Shown: positions 33,478 through 42,094, numbered from the stretch's first letter. The stretch is 43,475 nucleotides of DNA from JBCCEJ01 sp039030335 (GCA_039030335.1 JBCCEJ010000052.1:1-43475); one strand, 5' to 3'. Notes: generated by a model not told the origin, from the letters alone. Program-made: numbers and translations.

Positions 33478-33670
33478 GTCGGCTGGGAGCCTAGCACAGT
33501 TGGCGGCAGATAAACCCTATTTGCATGATTTGTTTCGTCCGCCCCGGGCGCGGTGACGAACTGGAGCCCATCAGCGCGCCTGCTGGTGCACAGAATCCGG
33601 CACCGTTGCGCCATCCGCCGCAGCCGGAGATGAACCGATCTGTATTCGCAACGTGGTGACCTTCAGGTAC

Positions 33671-35287
33671 TCACGCGCGCTTCAGGGTCGGCGCGGCCTG
33701 TCCATCGAGTACGACGTTGATGACCGCGGCCCGGGGGCTGTTCAAGGCTCTGCTGAGGGCATCGGTCAGTTCGCTGGCCGTGGCGGCATGTTCCGCGTGT
33801 ACACCGAAGGGGGCGACGACATCCGCGTAGCGCGTAGCCTGCAGTTCGCAGCCGATCAGGCGGTTTTCCCCGTAGTTCGTCATCTGGATCTGGTGCTCGG
33901 CGTTCCACCGCGCATCGTTGCCGACTAGCACCGTCAGCGGTACGCCGTGCCGGGCGGCGGTGTCCAGTTCCGCGAGGTGGAAGCCGAAGGTGCCGTCGCC
34001 GACAACCACCAGAGTAGGTACATCCGGCCTTGCCAGCTGCGTCGCGATTCCGAATGGGATCCCGCCGCCGATCGCGCCGGCGACCCCGTTGATCACTCTG
34101 ACGGGTGCGCGCAGACACGCTTGTGCCCATTGGCCGATTTCGCCCCCGTCCGCGACGAGCGTCCAGTCGCCGAACGCGTCCATCTGCCGTTGCACTTCAG
34201 CGAACAGCGCTACGGGGTGCAGCGCCGCATCGGCCGCTTGCGGCCACGCGGCCCACGCCTCAGGCCGATAGCGGGCCGCCGCGTCGACTTCAGATTGCCA
34301 CGACCGCAGATGAGCCGGGGCCTGCGCCGGCATCGCGTCGACGAGCGACACGAGCGCCGCTGACGCCGTGCAGGTCAGCGCGCCCGCCAGACGATCGCCG
34401 GCCGCGCGCGCGGTCAGCGCTGCCAGTTCGTGGTCTGGCTGAATATCAACGATGCGTACATCGGCTGCGAACGTTGCGGATGCGCCGAAAGCGAGGGTGA
34501 AGTCGAGGGCCTTTTCACACAGCACGATCAGGTCGGCCTTGGGCAGGACTTCAGCAAACGCTCCGGCCGCCGGGTCGCGTAATCCCCGCGGGCTTTCCAG
34601 GCCGAGAGTAGGGACGCCCCGGGCTTCCAGTTCTCGCAGTGCCTGCGATGCGGGAGCCCGCATGGCGGCTGGCCCCGCCAGCACCAGCGGCCGCTCGGCA
34701 TCAGCCAGCAGTGCGGCGACATCGGCTACGTCTGCTGGTGGCTCGGGAGCGGCTGTCGCCGCGGTTTCGCTCACGCCCGCGACGGCAGGACCGTCCAGCA
34801 GGTCGACCGGCATGCTGATCTGCACCGGTCCGGGCCGACCGGCCGTGGCAAGTTCGATCGCCGCCGGGATAGCTTGCGCGAGTGCTACGTCCGTCATCGG
34901 GGTCCACGCCCCCTTGCAGACCGGCGCCGCCATCGCGGCCTGATCCATTTCCTGAAATGCGCCCTTGCCGAGCAGGTGGGTTGGTGAATGTCCGGACAGC
35001 AGTACAACCGGAACGTCCTCAGTGCGCGCCGTGTACAGAGCCGAAAGGGCATTGGCGTGCCCCGGGCCGGCAGTGACGAGCGCGATGCCAACCTGCCCGG
35101 TCACCCGCGCCCACGCATCCGCCATGTGCACGGCAGCAGCTTCATGACGCACGTGAACGATCTCCATGCCGACGCCGAACAGCGCATCGTAGAGGCACAT
35201 GATCTGGTTTCCGGACAGCGAGAACACCCGCTCGACCCCCGCACTCTTGAGCTGCGCGGCAATCTGGTCGGCTATGCGTGTGGACAT
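33671..35287 (-). CDS. Thiamine diphosphate-dependent enzyme, acetolactate synthase-like
   Basis: A 538-residue ThDP enzyme of the acetolactate synthase/benzoylformate decarboxylase superfamily. The N-terminal Pyr domain has the catalytic Glu49 (VRHEAAAVHMADAWAR). A central domain follows (about 180-320). The C-terminal PP domain has the ThDP-Mg motif GDGTFGFHLAELDTA and then GND...N. The ATG at 35287 is preceded by GGAG. No regulatory subunit gene (ilvH type) is adjacent, so a role in branched-chain synthesis is doubtful; the real substrate is unknown. A small stem (TGGCC/GGCCA with an A6 loop, 35302-35317) lies in its leader. It is the last gene after trmL and a cyclase. Confidence 0.85.
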   Translation of the reverse strand: MSTRIADQIAAQLKSAGVERVFSLSGNQIMCLYDALFGVGMEIVHVRHEAAAVHMADAWARVTGQVGIALVTAGPGHANALSALYTARTEDVPVVLLSGHSPTHLLGKGAFQEMDQAAMAAPVCKGAWTPMTDVALAQAIPAAIELATAGRPGPVQISMPVDLLDGPAVAGVSETAATAAPEPPADVADVAALLADAERPLVLAGPAAMRAPASQALRELEARGVPTLGLESPRGLRDPAAGAFAEVLPKADLIVLCEKALDFTLAFGASATFAADVRIVDIQPDHELAALTARAAGDRLAGALTCTASAALVSLVDAMPAQAPAHLRSWQSEVDAAARYRPEAWAAWPQAADAALHPVALFAEVQRQMDAFGDWTLVADGGEIGQWAQACLRAPVRVINGVAGAIGGGIPFGIATQLARPDVPTLVVVGDGTFGFHLAELDTAARHGVPLTVLVGNDARWNAEHQIQMTNYGENRLIGCELQATRYADVVAPFGVHAEHAATASELTDALSRALNSPRAAVINVVLDGQAAPTLKRA

Positions 35288-35421
35288 GGCGTACGGGCTC
35301 CTGGCCAAAAAAGGCCACAGTGTACCGGCTATCCCGGCTTCGGGTCGTTGATCGCGGCACGCGTCGGGGCCGCCCGACCGGAGGCTCCTGGCCGGGGCTG
35401 ACGGCTGCGGCCTGGTGCAGT

Positions 35422-37341
35422 TCAACCGAGCGTATAGATGATCACACTCTCGGTCTTACCCCGCACTTCCACCTCGCCGATGCGCTCGTGCGCGAACTCA
35501 CCGTCCAGGTGAGCGATCGTGTCCTCTGTGACCAGCAGACACGTGCCGAACTGCTTGTTCATCGATTCCAGGCGGGCTGCGAGATTTACGGCATCACCAT
35601 GGATCGTATAGTTGGCTCGCGCGGCCGAACCGACGGTGCCCGCGACCACTTGCCCCGTATTGATGCCGATCCGCACGCGCAGTTCGATATCGCCGGTGAA
35701 CCGGGTCGTCTCCAGCTCGGCGAGTATGCCGGTGGCGGTCATCACTGCGGCCCTCGCGTGCTGCGCGTGATCGGCCGGCACGTTGAACGCAGCCAGAATC
35801 GCGTCGCCCTGAAATTGCAGGACCGCGCCGCCGTTGCCCACGATATGCCGGTTGGCAACGGTGAAGAACTCGTTTAGCAGCGTCACCAGCTGCTCCGGCG
35901 TCGCACCTTCGCCGATCCTCGTGAAGCTCTGCAGGTCCAGGTAGAAGATGGTCGCCTCCCGCCGCTCCGGAGAGTCTTCAGTGCCGCGTGCTATGAGGGC
36001 TTGAATCAACTCGGTAGGCAGGTAGCGAGTGAACCCTGACAGCCCGCGCGTCATCTGCAGCAGCGCGCTCGACAGATAGTCGAATTCGCGGATCGGTGAA
36101 CTGACAGCGCGCACCTCGTCTAGTTCGAGAGCACCGATGCGTCGAAACTGACGTACCAGCGAGCTGAGCGGTCGGTCGACCACGCGCCGGTAGGTGACGG
36201 TTGCCAACAGCGCGACCACGGCGATAAAACCCAGCAGCAACATCAAGAGTTGGCGGTTGTTCTCCTCGATGCCATTCAGGAAGTCGGCATCGGGGATGAC
36301 GGTGATCACCACCCAGTTGATGGCATTCAACGGGGTTGCGCCGATGAAGTAGCCGGCATCGTTGACGTCGGTAGCGCGCCACTGCTGGTGACCGCCGAGC
36401 GCATCGAGCTGCAACCCACGGTTCGCCATGCTGGCAAGCGCCGTCTGCAACCTGACGATGCCGGCGTCGGTGCCCGCCGTCGTATTGGTTTTCGCGGCCA
36501 CCACCGCGCCGTTGCCGTCGACCACGTACACGCTACCGCTCGGACCGACCTGCAGCGTATTCAGAAAGTCCGAGATGCGTTTCAGCGCAACGGACACGCT
36601 GACGACGCCCACGGGAGCATCGAACAACCGCAACTCCACCGCGGCGGTGATGCCCGGCTCGCCAGTCAGCGGGAGCGCATGGATATCGGTCCAGACGGCT
36701 TCCATATCGCCGCTTTTGTCCACGGCAAGCTGGAACCAGGGTAGTTCCGGCGCATAGATCTGGCTCATGCCCTGATCGCGCATCTGGAACCAGATATCGC
36801 CATCCGCGGCTTCGTAGTGGTCGATGCGCAGAGTTGCTTCGCGCGATTTTGCATCCCAGTTGGTTTCGACCATCTGTACACCACCATCCGGTGGTTTGTG
36901 GGCGCCAAAGAAATCACCATTTGGAAAACCGAACGAGACCCACGCCACACTGTCTTGCGATTGCAAATGCGCGAGGAACAGAAATTCCCGCTTGGCCGCG
37001 TCAGTTGCTGACACCACACGCTGAAACAGTACGGTGCGAAGCGCTTCAACCGTGGCGCGCGCGTCGCCCAGGAGCTGTTCGATCTCGGTCGTGACCTGCT
37101 GAGAAATCTGCCGGTCGAGTGCTTGTACGGTGTCGTCGATGTTGCGCGTTGCGGTGTAATGCCACGGGACGTAGACCAGGGCCGCGGTTACCAGCACGGT
37201 CAGCAAGGTTGCGACCGTCAGCATCGTCCTCAGACCGGGGCGCCATCGGGATGCGCCGCCGGGATCGCCGATATCCCCCCGACGGTCGGGCGCCGTCGCG
37301 GGGTGGTCAGACTGTGGCGCGTGTTCTCCTTTAGGCATCAT
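35422..37341 (-). CDS. dCACHE-domain class III nucleotide cyclase
   Basis: A 639-residue membrane cyclase. A cytosolic N terminus leads to a helix at about 39-60, an extracytoplasmic double-CACHE-like sensor (about 65-360) and a second helix (about 364-384). A HAMP-like linker follows, then the cyclase domain (about 460-630). Metal residues Asp469 (YLDLQSF) and Asp513 (FQGDAI) are kept, as are Thr579, Asn586 and Arg590. The base-selecting Lys is replaced by Gln509 (LQFQGD), so substrate and activity are uncertain. The start at 37341 (or 37338) lies 4 nt after the trmL stop, so it is probably co-transcribed and coupled. Confidence 0.88.
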   Translation of the reverse strand: MMPKGEHAPQSDHPATAPDRRGDIGDPGGASRWRPGLRTMLTVATLLTVLVTAALVYVPWHYTATRNIDDTVQALDRQISQQVTTEIEQLLGDARATVEALRTVLFQRVVSATDAAKREFLFLAHLQSQDSVAWVSFGFPNGDFFGAHKPPDGGVQMVETNWDAKSREATLRIDHYEAADGDIWFQMRDQGMSQIYAPELPWFQLAVDKSGDMEAVWTDIHALPLTGEPGITAAVELRLFDAPVGVVSVSVALKRISDFLNTLQVGPSGSVYVVDGNGAVVAAKTNTTAGTDAGIVRLQTALASMANRGLQLDALGGHQQWRATDVNDAGYFIGATPLNAINWVVITVIPDADFLNGIEENNRQLLMLLLGFIAVVALLATVTYRRVVDRPLSSLVRQFRRIGALELDEVRAVSSPIREFDYLSSALLQMTRGLSGFTRYLPTELIQALIARGTEDSPERREATIFYLDLQSFTRIGEGATPEQLVTLLNEFFTVANRHIVGNGGAVLQFQGDAILAAFNVPADHAQHARAAVMTATGILAELETTRFTGDIELRVRIGINTGQVVAGTVGSAARANYTIHGDAVNLAARLESMNKQFGTCLLVTEDTIAHLDGEFAHERIGEVEVRGKTESVIIYTLG

Positions 37342-37345
37342 TGCG

Positions 37346-37843
37346 CTACGACCGATCGGGGGTCGATCCGGTTCCGGCCGGGGCTGCACCGGCAAACGCG
37401 AGTTGCTGCCAGGCCGCGTATGCCGCAATTGCTACGGCGTTGCTCAGGTTGAGGCTGCGGCTTTGCGCGAGCATCGGAATGCGCAGACGGTGCTGCGGCC
37501 GTGCGTCGTTCAGCACGGTATCTGGCAAGCCGCGCGTCTCGGGACCGAATAGTAACGTGTCGCCCGGCGCGTACGCTGGCGCAAAATAGGGCGTGCGGCC
37601 CCGAGTACTGAACGGAAACCAGCGCGCGGCATCCGTGTGGGAGGCGAGCGCGGCCAGATTCGGGTGCACCTGCACGCGGGCGTACTCGTGGTAGTCGAGC
37701 CCGGCGCGCCGCAGTTCGCGATCCTCCATCGAGAAGCCGAGCGGCTCGATCAGGTGCAGCGTGAAGCCGGTGTTCGCGCACAGGCGTATAATGTTGCCCG
37801 TGTTCGGCGGAATCTCCGGCTGGTAGAGGGCCACGTTCAGCAT
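37346..37843 (-). CDS. trmL: tRNA (cytidine(34)-2'-O)-methyltransferase TrmL
   Basis: TrmL methylates the ribose of the wobble base in tRNA-Leu isoacceptors. The 165-residue protein is a single SPOUT domain with the start MLNVALYQPEIPPNTGNIIRLC (in parts: MLNVALYQPEIPPNTG, NIIRLC), LLFGPETRGLP and the knot loop RIPMLAQSRSLNLSNAVAI. gpsA lies about 4 kb away; in E. coli trmL and gpsA are neighbours. The ATG overlaps an ATG of the opposite pyrD frame by two bases (37841-37844). Confidence 0.95.
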   Translation of the reverse strand: MLNVALYQPEIPPNTGNIIRLCANTGFTLHLIEPLGFSMEDRELRRAGLDYHEYARVQVHPNLAALASHTDAARWFPFSTRGRTPYFAPAYAPGDTLLFGPETRGLPDTVLNDARPQHRLRIPMLAQSRSLNLSNAVAIAAYAAWQQLAFAGAAPAGTGSTPDRS

Positions 37844-37865
37844 GGCAGAATCAGGGTCAACTGGT

Positions 37866-38867
37866 ATGCAACCGGGTCACGACCGCGCAGAGCCCGCCGA
37901 TGCAGGGTTCGATGCGCTGGCATTCGAATTTGCTGGGATGGACTTCCGCACCCCGCTCGTCGGACTGTCGGGCTGCGTCGGATTCGGCGAAGAGTACACG
38001 AGGGTCGAAGGCTTCACCAACCGCGACCTCGGCGCACTCTGCCTGAAAGGGACTACCCTGGAGCCGCGCCTCGGCAATCCGACTCACCGCGTCTACGAGA
38101 CGCCGGGCGGGATGCTGAACTCCATCGGGCTGCAAAACCCGGGTGCCAGGCACGTGGTCGAGCATATTCTGCCCACGCTCGACTTCGACGAGACCTGCTT
38201 CATCGCAAACCTGTCCGGATCGTCATTGGAAGATTATGCGGAGGTCACAAGCATCTTCGACGATTCGCCAGTCGATGGACTGGAGGTCAACATCTCGTGT
38301 CCTAATGTGCGCGAAGGCGGCATGATTTTCGGTAACGACCCGGAAATGTCCGCGCGCGTGGTGAGCGCTTGCCGGCGCATGACGCGAAAGCCACTGATCG
38401 TAAAGCTGTCGCCGAACCAAACGGATATCGCTGAGAACGCGAGGCTCTGCATCGAAGCGGGCGCCGACGGCTTCGCGGTCATCAACACGCTGATGGGCAT
38501 GGCTGTCGACATCGAACGCCGCGAGCCGGTCATCGGCCGCAATACGGGTGGGCTTTCGGGTCCCGCGATCAAGCCGGTTGCGGTCTTGAAAACGCATCAG
38601 GTACATCAGGTCGCGGCGCCGCACGGCATTCCGATTATCGGTCAGGGCGGTGTGCGCACGGCAGCTGACGCGCTCGAGTTCATCATCGCGGGCGCCAGTG
38701 CAGTCGGCGTGGGTACCGGGCTCTTTTACGAGCCGCTGATGTGTAAGCAGATCAATGCCGGGATCGCCGAGTATCTCGTTCGTCATCAAATCAGAAACGT
38801 CGCAGATCTGGTCGGCACACTGACGCTACACGGGGTTGCGACACCCATGTCGCAGGCTGCCGAGTAG
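37866..38867 (+). CDS. pyrD: Dihydroorotate dehydrogenase family protein (class 1B-like)
   Basis: An FMN-dependent TIM-barrel enzyme that fits cytosolic class 1B dihydroorotate dehydrogenase, which makes orotate for pyrimidines. Family stretches are FAGMDFRTPLVGLSGCVGFG, read FAGMDFRTP and LVGLSGCVGFG, NSIGLQNPG, NISCPNVREGGMIFG with the active-site Cys region, VKLSPNQTDI, GGLSGPAIKPVA and the FMN-phosphate GQGGVRTAADALEFI. Class 1B enzymes usually work with PyrK; no pyrK is adjacent. The frame begins at 37842, but that ATG overlaps the trmL ATG. The ATG at 37866 leaves a short leader and gives 333 residues. Confidence 0.85.
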   Translation: MQPGHDRAEPADAGFDALAFEFAGMDFRTPLVGLSGCVGFGEEYTRVEGFTNRDLGALCLKGTTLEPRLGNPTHRVYETPGGMLNSIGLQNPGARHVVEHILPTLDFDETCFIANLSGSSLEDYAEVTSIFDDSPVDGLEVNISCPNVREGGMIFGNDPEMSARVVSACRRMTRKPLIVKLSPNQTDIAENARLCIEAGADGFAVINTLMGMAVDIERREPVIGRNTGGLSGPAIKPVAVLKTHQVHQVAAPHGIPIIGQGGVRTAADALEFIIAGASAVGVGTGLFYEPLMCKQINAGIAEYLVRHQIRNVADLVGTLTLHGVATPMSQAAE

Positions 38868-39283
38868 CGCGCACCGTGCCGGGTTGCCAGGACCCGGCGC
38901 ACCGGTTCGATATCAGCAACGCAGCTCCATAAGGTGCCTGTCACGCCCCGGACAGGTCACTGGCGCTCTGGCGTCTCGCCAGCCGGATCACGGCGACGAC
39001 ACCGACGCCGGCATCAGCGAGATTGATCTGACAGGCAACTCCGCGCACCACGTCGCTCAGATCGTATGCGCTCAATGTCTCGCCCACGCCGGTGCGGCTG
39101 ATACCAAAGTGAAGGCTCGACTGCCATACGTGCCGCCGGCCGAGCCCGACTGACGGCGGGTTCCGGAAGCCAGCATCGGACTGGGGTTCTTCCGCACGTT
39201 GGGAACATCACCCCAGGAACGCCTGCACGTCGTGGTCAGACGTCGCGGTACGCCGGTCGCCAGTTCGTCGCAGATTCCCGGAG
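38868..39283. other. Mostly non-coding gap after pyrD
   Basis: This 416-nt gap between pyrD and the aldolase gene has no clear gene, apart from the weak minus-strand frame listed separately (38941-39087, open back to 39207). No terminator with a T run was found for either flanking gene. Confidence 0.35.
38941..39087 (-). CDS. Hypothetical short ORF or gene remnant
   Basis: A minus-strand frame is open from 39207 to a TGA at 38941. The conceptual product includes GISRTGVGETLSAYDLSDVV and then RGVACQINLADAGVGVVAVIR, read RGVACQINLADAG and VGVVAVIR. Codon third positions are GC-rich as in the neighbouring genes. There is no ATG; a GTG at 39087 would give 48 residues and a TTG at 39075 would give 44. 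It could be a small protein or the tail of a decayed gene. I do not recognise it. Confidence 0.25.
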   Translation of the reverse strand: MGETLSAYDLSDVVRGVACQINLADAGVGVVAVIRLARRQSASDLSGA

Positions 39284-40099
39284 TCAGACCGTCCCGACAG
39301 TGTCCCGGGCAGCTGCGGTCGCCGCTCCGGCAGCTTCACGCAGCGCGTTCATCTCGTTTTGCATGATGCGCTGTAACATGCGCATGTCTGTCGAATGCAA
39401 AATGAACCGCGCGCCGAGCTCGATCGCCCTGGTGGAGGTTGCGATCGTTTGCTGGTGCACCATCGTCGGTATGCCGCAAGCCTCCGCGCGAGTGATGATG
39501 TCAGCGATCACTTCCAGATACCGCGGATTGTCATAGTCATCCGGAATCCCGAGCGATGTGGACATATCGTTTGGCCCGATGAAGATGCCGTCGATATCAC
39601 CCACATCGAGAATGGCATCCAGATTTTCGTAAGCCGGCTGCGATTCGATGCCGATAATGATGAAGTTGTCCTTGCGGCGCTTCTGGAGGTAGGTTTTCGT
39701 CGCCCGGCTGGGGTACTCACCCGTCGCGATCGCGCGCCGCAGATACTGACCTTTGAGGGGATGCAGCTTGGCGGTTGCCACTACGGCGCGCACGTCGTCG
39801 ATTTCTTCGCAGTAGGGCACCAGAACCCCGGCGGTGCCGGCATCGAGCGCCATCGCCACCCATTCCGCTTTCGGAACCGGCACACGTACGACGGGCGTAA
39901 CGCGGGCATGACGCAGCATCCCGCAAAGAGTCTGCAGCTCCGTGCGGTCGCGCGAACCGTGCTCGGAGTCGATGATGGCGTAGTCGAGCGTGCTGCCCGC
40001 GAGCGTTGCTTCGAAACGCGTGCTCGCGATTCCCGACAGCATGCAGCCAAAGACGTGACCGCCCCGTTTGAGCGTTCGTTTCAGTTCCGTTGGTGTCAT
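39284..40099 (-). CDS. HpcH/HpaI family aldolase
   Basis: A 271-residue class II, metal-dependent pyruvate/oxo-acid aldolase of the HpcH/HpaI family. These cleave 4-hydroxy-2-oxo acids into pyruvate and an aldehyde. Catalytic-site stretches are visible: DYAIIDSEHGSRDRTELQ with the base His, PVVRVPVP with the conserved Arg, IIGIESQPAYENLD with a metal Glu, and GIFIGPNDMSTSLG with a metal Asp. The start at 40099 has GGAG nine bases upstream; the ATG at 40105 is too close to it. It lies 110 nt downstream of the aminotransferase gene and is probably co-transcribed. Its substrate is not evident. Confidence 0.88.
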   Translation of the reverse strand: MTPTELKRTLKRGGHVFGCMLSGIASTRFEATLAGSTLDYAIIDSEHGSRDRTELQTLCGMLRHARVTPVVRVPVPKAEWVAMALDAGTAGVLVPYCEEIDDVRAVVATAKLHPLKGQYLRRAIATGEYPSRATKTYLQKRRKDNFIIIGIESQPAYENLDAILDVGDIDGIFIGPNDMSTSLGIPDDYDNPRYLEVIADIITRAEACGIPTMVHQQTIATSTRAIELGARFILHSTDMRMLQRIMQNEMNALREAAGAATAAARDTVGTV

Positions 40100-40209
40100 T
40101 CGCATCTTCTCCGGGTCGGTGTTCTCGGGCCGTTATGCTTAGCTGGCGCAACCCTGACCACGTGCAGGTCGAATTCGGTCGGCACGCCAGTGCTGCGGTG
40201 AAGTCTGGG

Positions 40210-41502
40210 TTACGCCGTTGCGAAGTCGACGACGTCTGCAACCAGTGCATCCACCTCGTCGCGCGTAGTCTCCGTCGAAAGACACACCATACCGTAGGTC
40301 GAAATGAAGTGGCCGGCCGCGAGCAGGTGCTTGTGGAGACTGGCCATGCGTGCGCTGTCTTCAGCGGTTGGATAGACGCTTCGGTAGTCGGTTAACGGGC
40401 GGTCTGTGAGGTGGATGCGAAACAGCGATCCCTGTCCGGTTACCTGCCCGGTCATGCCATGACTCGCGAAGGCCTCGCGGAAGCTTGCCCGCGCGTATTC
40501 GCCCAGTTCGTTCAACGCGTCGAACGCCGGTTCGTCCATCGCCTTCATCGTGGCGCTCCCGGCGACCATCGTTACCGGGTTCGCATTGAAGGTGCCGCCA
40601 TGCGGCAGCCCGCCGCCAGCTTCGAACACGGCCATCGCATCATGGCTGCCGGCGACGGCGCCGACTGGAAAGCCTCCGCCGATGATCTTGCCGAGTGCGG
40701 TGAGGTCCGGCGTCACGTCGTACACGCCTTGCGCGCCGAGATATCCGAGGCGGAATGCGATGACCTCGTCGAATATCAGGAGCACCCCGTGCTCCGTGCA
40801 GAATTCCTGCAACATCTCGATGTATTCCGCACTTGGCGGGATCATTCCCACCCGACTCGCGACCGGGTCGAACAGTACCGCGCTGAGATTGCTGGCCTGG
40901 GCTGTCAATAACTCGCGCGCTGCCATCGTGTCGTGGTACGGGATCACCACGACATCGTCCAACACGCCCTGCGGCGTCCCTTTGGAGTACGGCACGGAAG
41001 GCGGTGCGTTCTTGTCCCAATGTTCCGGACCGGCGCTCAGGCTTACTTCCGCGTAGTCGTAGCTTCCGTGGTATGCCCCTTCGCACTTCGCGATCTTCGG
41101 TCGCCCGGTAAATGCTCGCGCCGCTTTCAACGCGTTCATCACCGCTTCGCTGCCAGAGTTCATGAACCGGATTTTTTCGAACCCGGGTATCCGCTTCGTC
41201 AGCAACTCCGCGTGCTCGATCTCCTGCACCGTTCCGAATGCGAAGGCGGAGCCCAATGCGATCTGTGCTGCCACAGCTTCATTCACTGCGGCATTGGCAT
41301 GGCCAAGAATCAACGAGGTGTAATTGTTGTTGAAGTCGACATAACTGTTTCCGTCGACATCAAAGACCCGGGAACCCTCACCGTGGGTCACATAGATTGA
41401 GTGCGGATCGAGGCTGATAGTCGACCGGCTGTTGCCGCCGGGGAGGACTTCGCGCGCACGCTCAGAGTAGGCTTTGGACTGGTTCAGGGGATACGTGCTC
41501 AT
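40210..41502 (-). CDS. Class III PLP-dependent aminotransferase (glutamate-1-semialdehyde aminotransferase-like)
   Basis: A 430-residue fold-type I aminotransferase related to HemL. It has the start region REVLPGGNSRSTISLDP, DVDGNSYVDFNNNYTSLILGH, NSGSEAVMNALKAARAFTGR, FDEVIAFRLGY with the PLP-binding Asp, and ALGKIIGGGFPVGAVAG with the Schiff-base Lys. HemL itself differs in several motifs, for example the GGVNSPVRAF start and the SSGTEA motif, so heme synthesis is not assumed. The start at 41502 has AGG at about -8; an ATG five codons upstream is possible. It is paired with the downstream HpcH/HpaI aldolase, which suggests joint catabolism or modification of an amino or oxo acid. Confidence 0.88.
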   Translation of the reverse strand: MSTYPLNQSKAYSERAREVLPGGNSRSTISLDPHSIYVTHGEGSRVFDVDGNSYVDFNNNYTSLILGHANAAVNEAVAAQIALGSAFAFGTVQEIEHAELLTKRIPGFEKIRFMNSGSEAVMNALKAARAFTGRPKIAKCEGAYHGSYDYAEVSLSAGPEHWDKNAPPSVPYSKGTPQGVLDDVVVIPYHDTMAARELLTAQASNLSAVLFDPVASRVGMIPPSAEYIEMLQEFCTEHGVLLIFDEVIAFRLGYLGAQGVYDVTPDLTALGKIIGGGFPVGAVAGSHDAMAVFEAGGGLPHGGTFNANPVTMVAGSATMKAMDEPAFDALNELGEYARASFREAFASHGMTGQVTGQGSLFRIHLTDRPLTDYRSVYPTAEDSARMASLHKHLLAAGHFISTYGMVCLSTETTRDEVDALVADVVDFATA

Positions 41503-41758
41503 CGTGCCTGCCGACATGCGCTTGATTGTGGAAAGGTCTGCCGCCTGCGCAGTTCAGCCTTTGTCTCGTCGCCAAGAGCATACCGACAAACGCCCCTTGC
41601 ACGATACTGTTCGCTTAAGGCCCCGGCAGGCCTCGGGCGCACGGCCGTTGTCGGGCTCGTCAGGCGGGTGCCGGCTCAGAATCCACGGACACCAGGTTGG
41701 TATGTGCGACCGGACACGACGAAGCGTCGCTGCCGATGGAAGGGAAATCCGTGGCCGT
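41503..41758. other. Intergenic region upstream of the aminotransferase gene
   Basis: These 256 nt separate the TPR gene (stop at 41759) from the aminotransferase start. No gene or clear terminator is seen; the promoter for the aminotransferase-aldolase pair should lie here. Confidence 0.3.
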
Positions 41759-42094
41759 TCAGGCCTGTTCGTCCCGCTTCGCTTTGGCGCGTTCCGCGCG
41801 TCGCCGGAACACGCGCATCTCTTTGACGGCCTGCAGGTCGCCGGCTTTCTCGGCGTTTGCCATCCCGGTGTCGAAGGCTGTCATGGCGGCGTCGAGATCC
41901 TCCACTTCGGCATAGGCCTTGCCGAGCAGTTTCCAGGCTGCTGAGTAGTCGGGTTTGTGCGCCACTGCAGCTTTCAGATGTTCGGCGGCGCGCGCGGCTT
42001 CACCCGCGTTCAAATACGCCTGCCCCAAACCGTAGCGAAGCAGCGCGTCGTCTCGTCCGCGTTCGAGCATGCGCTCGAGCGAGTTGATATTCAT
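41759..42094 (-). CDS. Small TPR-repeat protein
   Basis: A 111-residue cytosolic protein made of about two tetratricopeptide repeats (about 18-88: LLRYGLGQAYLNAGEAARAAEHLKAAV, read LLRYGLGQAYLNAG and EAARAAEHLKAAV, then AAWKLLGKAYAEVEDLDAAMTAFDTGM in the same way). A Lys/Arg-rich tail follows. The ATG at 42094 has GGAG about eight bases upstream. It follows trkH after 71 nt in the same direction. TPRs bind partner proteins; the partner is unknown. Similar small TPR proteins are common in Gammaproteobacteria. Confidence 0.85.
   Translation of the reverse strand: MNINSLERMLERGRDDALLRYGLGQAYLNAGEAARAAEHLKAAVAHKPDYSAAWKLLGKAYAEVEDLDAAMTAFDTGMANAEKAGDLQAVKEMRVFRRRAERAKAKRDEQA

Noticed and set aside
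33222..33614. A 130-codon minus-strand frame in the gap after gpsA
   Set aside because: It overlaps the gpsA end and the perfect hairpins, and its composition is not protein-like.
40210..41502. Calling the aminotransferase HemL (glutamate-1-semialdehyde aminomutase)
   Set aside because: The fold and the PLP Lys motif match, but several HemL-specific motifs differ, and it is paired with an aldolase gene instead of heme genes.
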